This document shows positions 64,000-64,000 of a stretch of 64,000 nt of DNA, in pieces; within the stretch, counting starts at the first letter, position 1; each line of letters opens with the position of its first letter. The notes beneath the pieces are model-generated. The model ran no database searches and had not been told where the DNA came from. It saw nothing but the letters and a program-made list of their open reading frames with translations. Source of the stretch: MWEH01 sp035409945 (GTDB taxonomy: Bacteria; Bacillota; Clostridia; Christensenellales; DTU072). The translations under genes and the position numbers were made by a program. The stretch spans positions 186,001-250,000 of the forward strand of contig DAONQC010000003.1 in NCBI GenBank assembly GCA_035409945.1, given 5' to 3'.

Positions 64000-64000
64000 A

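Noticed and set aside
1..64000. Metagenome assembly stutter as the cause of the tail copies
   Set aside because: Stutter would fall at random positions and carry strain-level identity. Here the copies sit only after gene ends, are strongly diverged and often occur in several generations. Long reads would still be the decisive test.

Overview
The window looks like a chromosomal segment of an AT-rich, anaerobic, Clostridia-like Bacillota. Support for this: strong AGGAGG-type ribosome sites, sigma-A promoters, a T-box leader, type III glutamine synthetase, a tungsten-type aldehyde ferredoxin oxidoreductase, rubredoxins, short HisG with HisZ, and GPH-type sugar symporters. This is inferred from gene content and cannot be refined to a genus here. 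I saw no rRNA, tRNA, insertion sequence, prophage or CRISPR array.

Layout. 1-2.5 kb: end of gatB, then glnN. 2.5-10.3 kb: a PHP phosphoesterase, a glycerophosphodiesterase fused to a Cys-rich redox domain, and a sugar module (AGE-type epimerase, GPH symporter, second GPH symporter). 10.4-12.1 kb: trpB2 under a Trp T-box. 12.2-17.5 kb: NYN-LOTUS and zinc-ribbon/TPR proteins, then metH and metF. 18-24.5 kb: TrkA/TrkH potassium uptake, a third symporter, a flavin reductase with two rubredoxin domains, and a HAD phosphatase. 24.8-29.6 kb: an eroded GMP synthase and the operon AOR-MoaD-ThiF-ThpR. 29.8-36.5 kb: hisZGDCBAIE, with hisH and hisF missing. 36.8-45.2 kb: ADP-ribosylglycohydrolase, M28 peptidase, rubredoxin, a fourth symporter and a DUF5320/DUF134/NifX/twin ferredoxin-ATPase cluster. 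45.2-59 kb: SulP transporter and the complete branched-chain pathway ilvBN-ilvC-ilvD-leuA-cimA-leuCDB behind a leader-peptide attenuator. 59-64 kb: a GH114-like lipoprotein, two membrane proteins and an ABC-2 exporter.

The strongest unexplained signal is in the intergenic DNA. At a dozen or so loci (gatB, trpB2, metH, trkA, a GPH symporter, hisC, DUF134, leuB, leuD, cimA, an unknown gene at 60.2 kb, weakly hisD and ilvB) the stop codon is followed by one to three diverged copies of that same gene's 3' end, about 50-110 bp each. Several copies keep the reading frame and stop codon and differ from the parent largely at synonymous sites, as if they were leftovers of diverged alleles and not fresh neutral duplications. 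Other intergenic regions hold similar degenerate tandem arrays with no visible parent gene.

Other points of interest: one reading frame interrupted by a single TGA that joins a symporter to a coiled-coil tail; an Ile/Val/Leu-rich ilv leader peptide of a kind uncommon in Bacillota; a paired palindromic operator in front of the DUF134 cluster; and a GMP synthase whose glutaminase domain has decayed.
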